From Lactiplantibacillus pentosus (GTDB lineage Bacteria > Bacillota > Bacilli > Lactobacillales > Lactobacillaceae), in NCBI RefSeq assembly GCF_003641185.1, contig NZ_CP032757.1:2976001-3040000 (forward strand): a stretch of 64,000 nt of DNA. The letters run 5' to 3'. Position numbers and translations under genes: made by a program. The notes below the pieces were generated by a model, which was not told the origin of the DNA, searched no databases, and was given only the letters and a program-made list of their open reading frames with translations. This document shows positions 60,760 to 64,000 of this stretch, one piece after another. Positions within the stretch are counted from its first letter, which is position 1. Every line of letters starts with the position of its first letter.

Positions 60760-62088
60760 CTAACCTTCAACAATCAGTTCTGCCACGAAATCAGTGTCTT
60801 CAATGGCATAATTGACCTGTAATTTATCGGTCGTCAACTGTTCAATACTGCTTAAGCCATAACCCAAATGACCAGGTTTGGTGGTAAACCGACTCTTTTT
60901 GATCACCGACAAATCCAAAGTCTCATCATTCGGAATTTGATTTTGAACGGTAAAACTTACCGTGTGCTCGTCCTGATTGGTTACCGTCAGCTTGACTTGC
61001 TGGTCCGCCCGCAATGCGGCATCAATCGCATTATCAAGCAAGTTGCCCAGAATCCGGACGACTTTAATTTGTGGGACATTGGGTAATTCAACATCTTCTA
61101 AAATATAGACCAGCAGATTAACGTGTTGCGTCATCGCCGCATCGTGCTTGGCATAAATCAGGCCACTAACGGTCGGCATAGCCAAGCGACTCAGGCTTGC
61201 GAGTTCTGACTGTTGATTCAAGCGGACGCTGCTCGGCAAGACTTCCGTTTCAAAATACTGTTTAAGCCCCGGCATATCGTCGTTTTTAATAAACGAAGAC
61301 AAACTGAGTAAAACGTTTTGATAGTCATGCTTGAAGAGGTGTAAGTCGCGGTTGTGGTGACTAAGTAATTCGTTATAATTGGAGACTTCTAATAATAATT
61401 GGGCGTCATTCAAATGACTGTTTTTATTATTAATTAAGTATAGGCCGATGATGCCAAAAGTGACGCTGGCGGCAATCGCCATGTAAGTCTGCGAATTGAC
61501 TGTCCATTCCATCGCAAAAACGTACGCAATCACGTAAATGATGAAGAATAACAACACAAGCAGATAATCACTCGCGTCAACCCGTGCCCGCTGCAAAAAG
61601 TCAGCTGCTGAAACCCGCACTAACCATCGATGCGCCATGAATGCCAGGGCTAAAACAATTGGTAAATCCACGATCACGGTAACTAAAATATTCAGGTCCG
61701 CTGTGATGTCAAAGCCAATCGCCTGCCGTAATAGCATCGGTGCGGTCGGTGCCATCAGCGCTTTAGCCGCAACCGCAATCACGGCACTAATCAGCCGTTT
61801 GACCGCGTTTAGAAAAATTGCAACCGGTAACATTAGTAACCATTTTGTATATAACAGCCGTGAACTCATGAACGTATTCACCGCGACTAAGGGAATGATC
61901 CAGAAAAAGACCAGTGGCACGTGCGGAAAGAGCAGCGTGCACCCCTCCCCAAACGCCTGCACGAGCCAAATCAGGAGGACCCAGACGATGCTGATGCGCC
62001 AAGTGACATATTCTCGAAACGCAATCATTAGAAATAACATTTCAAACAAGCCAGAACTTAGGGACAATACGAAGAAAACTGTTGCCAT
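60760..62088 (-). CDS. Orphan AgrC/GHKL-type sensor histidine kinase
   Basis: 442 residues: six or seven membrane helices (about 1-215), then the HPK10-type kinase with phospho-His in LFKHDYQNVLLSL, N-box NLLDNAIDA and G-box GHLGYGLSSI. Such kinases normally sense peptide pheromones. AGAGG before the ATG at 62088. No response regulator, maturase or peptide gene lies beside it in this window, so its partner is elsewhere. Confidence 0.88.
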   Translation of the reverse strand: MATVFFVLSLSSGLFEMLFLMIAFREYVTWRISIVWVLLIWLVQAFGEGCTLLFPHVPLVFFWIIPLVAVNTFMSSRLLYTKWLLMLPVAIFLNAVKRLISAVIAVAAKALMAPTAPMLLRQAIGFDITADLNILVTVIVDLPIVLALAFMAHRWLVRVSAADFLQRARVDASDYLLVLLFFIIYVIAYVFAMEWTVNSQTYMAIAASVTFGIIGLYLINNKNSHLNDAQLLLEVSNYNELLSHHNRDLHLFKHDYQNVLLSLSSFIKNDDMPGLKQYFETEVLPSSVRLNQQSELASLSRLAMPTVSGLIYAKHDAAMTQHVNLLVYILEDVELPNVPQIKVVRILGNLLDNAIDAALRADQQVKLTVTNQDEHTVSFTVQNQIPNDETLDLSVIKKSRFTTKPGHLGYGLSSIEQLTTDKLQVNYAIEDTDFVAELIVEG

Positions 62089-62316
62089 ACAACCACCTCT
62101 CAATGGATTAAAATCTATTTGTTAAGTGAACTTCCGAACGTCTAATGTCAAAAAAATATCACAATACTGCTTATTATTGTAAGCATTTTTCTAAATTTTG
62201 GTCAGTATGGGCGCTCATTAGTTGCGATAATCTCGCAAAATCAGCAGACGTGAGCTTCAAACGCAGCTCGCCAACTATTTTTTAGCCTACCTTTCACGGC
62301 TCAGGATGTCAATAAC
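62089..62316. other. Intergenic region upstream of the histidine kinase
   Basis: About 230 bases; nothing recognised beyond the promoter expected for the kinase. Confidence 0.35.
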
Positions 62317-62362
62317 TAAAAAGCGCTCGAACACTGAATTGACAATGTTCAAGCGTTATTAG
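62317..62362 (-). terminator. Terminator of the WxL protein gene
   Basis: On the minus strand AACGCTTGAACA / TGTTCGAGCGCTTTTTAG; about 150 bases after the stop at 62513. Confidence 0.7.
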
Positions 62363-62512
62363 TTGCAATTGAAGCAAGCATATTTTTTCAGATTTAGTGG
62401 CCAGATTATTGTCTGATCGATTCAACACCAACTAGTCGTGCCGACCACGCTCACCAAATCAGTACCTTCATTAATCGACAGGGTCCAATTAATAGGCGCA
62501 CTGTAAAATCAC

Positions 62513-63988
62513 TCACGGCGTATCCTGCAACGTCCAATTAACGGATCCACTATAACTATCGACTTGAACGCTCGGCTGGACGTCTAGTAAAATGCCTTTG
62601 CTGGCTGACCAGTCGCTGGTGGCAGTCGTCGCGGTCTTGCCCGCCACTTTACTGCCGGAAGCGACCGTCACAGACGTATTCGTCAAAACTTGTTTGGTAC
62701 TACCGTTTAGATAAATCAGATTGCCGCTAAGGGTCCTCGTCGCAGATTTCATCGCGGTCGCCGTTGCGCGGAGATACCAAGTTGAGCCAGTCTTACGCGT
62801 ATCGTTGACGACAATGTTCCAACTACTCGTCGGCTGATACAGGGTCTCCTTGAATGGAATCGTCAAACTTCCAAACGTCAGGCTGGCTGGGGGTGTGCCG
62901 AGACTCAAAGTGCCATCGCGCATGGTGACGGTAATCGTCTTGGCATCCGATTGCAGTCCGGAACTCCCCTTACCATAGACGTTGATTGTGGTACTGCCGC
63001 CGACTGCCAACGCACTCAGCTTGCTAGCCAGGCCCGTCTCCTTAGCAGCATACGTGATCGTATCAGTCGCACTATCCGGATTGGTCGCGACGATGCCTGC
63101 TTGCTTGACCAACCACGCGACCACCGCCGAGTCACTCGTCAACGAATCCAAATCACCTGGATAGACATCCACAGCCGTCTTCGAACTCGTGATATTGAGC
63201 TTCTTCGGCGTCACAGTGGCTGTCGCCGTCCCGTTATCACCCGTCACCTCATCCACTTCAGTCACTGTCACTGAAGACAACGAGCCTAACGCCGTCCCGA
63301 GATTCAAGGTATACGTACCGTCACTACCGACCGTCGTTGTCACGCCATTAACGTTACTGCTGATGGTGTTGCCGGGGGTCCCAGTACCTTTGATGACCGT
63401 ATCAGTAGAATAGAGCGTCCCGGTAATTTTAGGCGACAGTGTCTGGGCAGAAAACTTACCGACTTGATACGTTCCTTCTTGTCCATTAACAGTAATCCGG
63501 AAGCCGACATAAATCGGGAGTGCGGTCTTGATATTTTGAAAATTGACCGCTAACGTCTGGGTTTGTTTGGATGAGCTGATACTGAAAGAATTACCACTCC
63601 CAAGACTCGCTGGCGTGGTCGTCATTAACGTCGTCCCGGTAAAACTGTCACTCGCTGGCTTGGTCATAATGTCATAGTACGCCTTAGTTATCGTTGACTT
63701 ACTGGATCTTAAGCCAATCGTCCCACTCATGGTGACCGTCATCTTGGTCGTCTGCTTCGTGATTCGGCCATTATCGGCATAATTGGCGGTAATCGCTGAC
63801 ACGGACGGATAAGTCGACAACCCTTCATCGACGTTACTGCCGACAACGTTCCCATTCGGGGTCACCTGAAAGGCGGCATTCGACTTCACATCCGTCATCT
63901 TATCCGTTAGGGTCGCCGCACCAGCATTTAAACTCAGCCCACTTAAGATTAGAACCAGACTGAAACCAACTAGCCATAGTCCTTTCAT
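62513..63988 (-). CDS. WxL-domain cell-surface protein (start probably beyond the window)
   Basis: At least 491 residues. Signal-peptide-like segment (LWLVGFSLVLILSGLSLNAGA), Ser/Thr-rich Ig-like beta domains with TGTGTPGNTISSNVNG-like repeats, and a C-terminal WxL domain (LTFGSLTIP, WYLRATATA, GSVNWTLQDTP) that binds peptidoglycan non-covalently. The ATG at 63988 has no ribosome site (TTTAAACAAATT before it), and the frame stays open to the edge, so the true start may lie upstream. These proteins usually occur in cell-surface complex clusters. Confidence 0.85.
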   Translation of the reverse strand: MKGLWLVGFSLVLILSGLSLNAGAATLTDKMTDVKSNAAFQVTPNGNVVGSNVDEGLSTYPSVSAITANYADNGRITKQTTKMTVTMSGTIGLRSSKSTITKAYYDIMTKPASDSFTGTTLMTTTPASLGSGNSFSISSSKQTQTLAVNFQNIKTALPIYVGFRITVNGQEGTYQVGKFSAQTLSPKITGTLYSTDTVIKGTGTPGNTISSNVNGVTTTVGSDGTYTLNLGTALGSLSSVTVTEVDEVTGDNGTATATVTPKKLNITSSKTAVDVYPGDLDSLTSDSAVVAWLVKQAGIVATNPDSATDTITYAAKETGLASKLSALAVGGSTTINVYGKGSSGLQSDAKTITVTMRDGTLSLGTPPASLTFGSLTIPFKETLYQPTSSWNIVVNDTRKTGSTWYLRATATAMKSATRTLSGNLIYLNGSTKQVLTNTSVTVASGSKVAGKTATTATSDWSASKGILLDVQPSVQVDSYSGSVNWTLQDTP

Positions 63989-64000
63989 AATTTGTTTAAA

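Overview
The window looks like chromosomal DNA of a lactic acid bacterium, most likely of the Lactiplantibacillus plantarum group. Supporting signs are strong AGGAGG-type ribosome sites, frequent TTG/GTG starts, LysM/Apf-type secreted proteins, a WxL surface protein, an LPxTG protein, an NRAMP manganese transporter coupled to a universal stress protein, PTS and GH1 sugar genes, and catabolite-repression (CRE) sites. I saw no rRNA, tRNA, prophage, insertion sequence or CRISPR array. Most genes are on the minus strand.

Layout. 1-4030 holds a branched-chain amino acid ABC transporter operon (livJ-livH-livM-livG, running off the left edge), preceded by an apparent ribosome-mediated attenuator with a leucine-rich leader peptide. 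4100-8670 holds a small unknown gene, a secreted matrixin-like protease, a 1.2-kb gene-free stretch with two very large stem-loops, a GtrA-family protein, and regulatory or membrane proteins. 9000-11130 is mntH plus uspA behind an MntR-like operator. 11318-13430 has a small unknown gene and a CadD / ArsR / TVP38 operon with a palindromic operator. 13616-20224 has a MacB-like ABC protein and a 1135-residue LPxTG surface phosphatase-like protein. 20287-24263 has a phosphoesterase, an XRE regulator, a IIA-Glc-like protein lacking both catalytic histidines, and a 164-bp tandem repeat array. 24414-27703 is a beta-glucoside PTS/GH1 operon. 27900-29466 is a MerR/reductase divergent pair. 29850-33823 has two LysM proteins, an ASCH protein and a Zur-type divergent zinc locus. 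34095-38874 has a frameshifted tag gene, a diguanylate cyclase and an SOS-controlled Y-family polymerase operon. 39195-43890 has an AbrB-type membrane protein and a heterodimeric ABC exporter. 44297-52190 has a secreted protein, an M20 hydrolase, an SDR enzyme, CorA, an SRPBCC protein with an overlapping 44-residue membrane peptide, an Rgg-like regulator and an APC permease. 52489-58843 has an Apf-like protein, two alcohol dehydrogenases of different families and a copper operon with two cupredoxins. 59265-63988 has an AraC regulator, a TfoX-C protein, an orphan AgrC-type kinase and a WxL surface protein cut by the right edge.

Metal homeostasis recurs: Mn (mntH), Zn/Cd (cadD-arsR and the znuA-like gene), Mg (corA) and Cu (the cop operon), each beside a recognisable operator or family signature. 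Cell-surface functions are the second theme. The strongest unexpected signals are the liv leader-peptide attenuator, the pseudo-EIIA protein, the alternating inverted repeat array, the large intergenic stem-loops and the cluster of DnaA-box matches.
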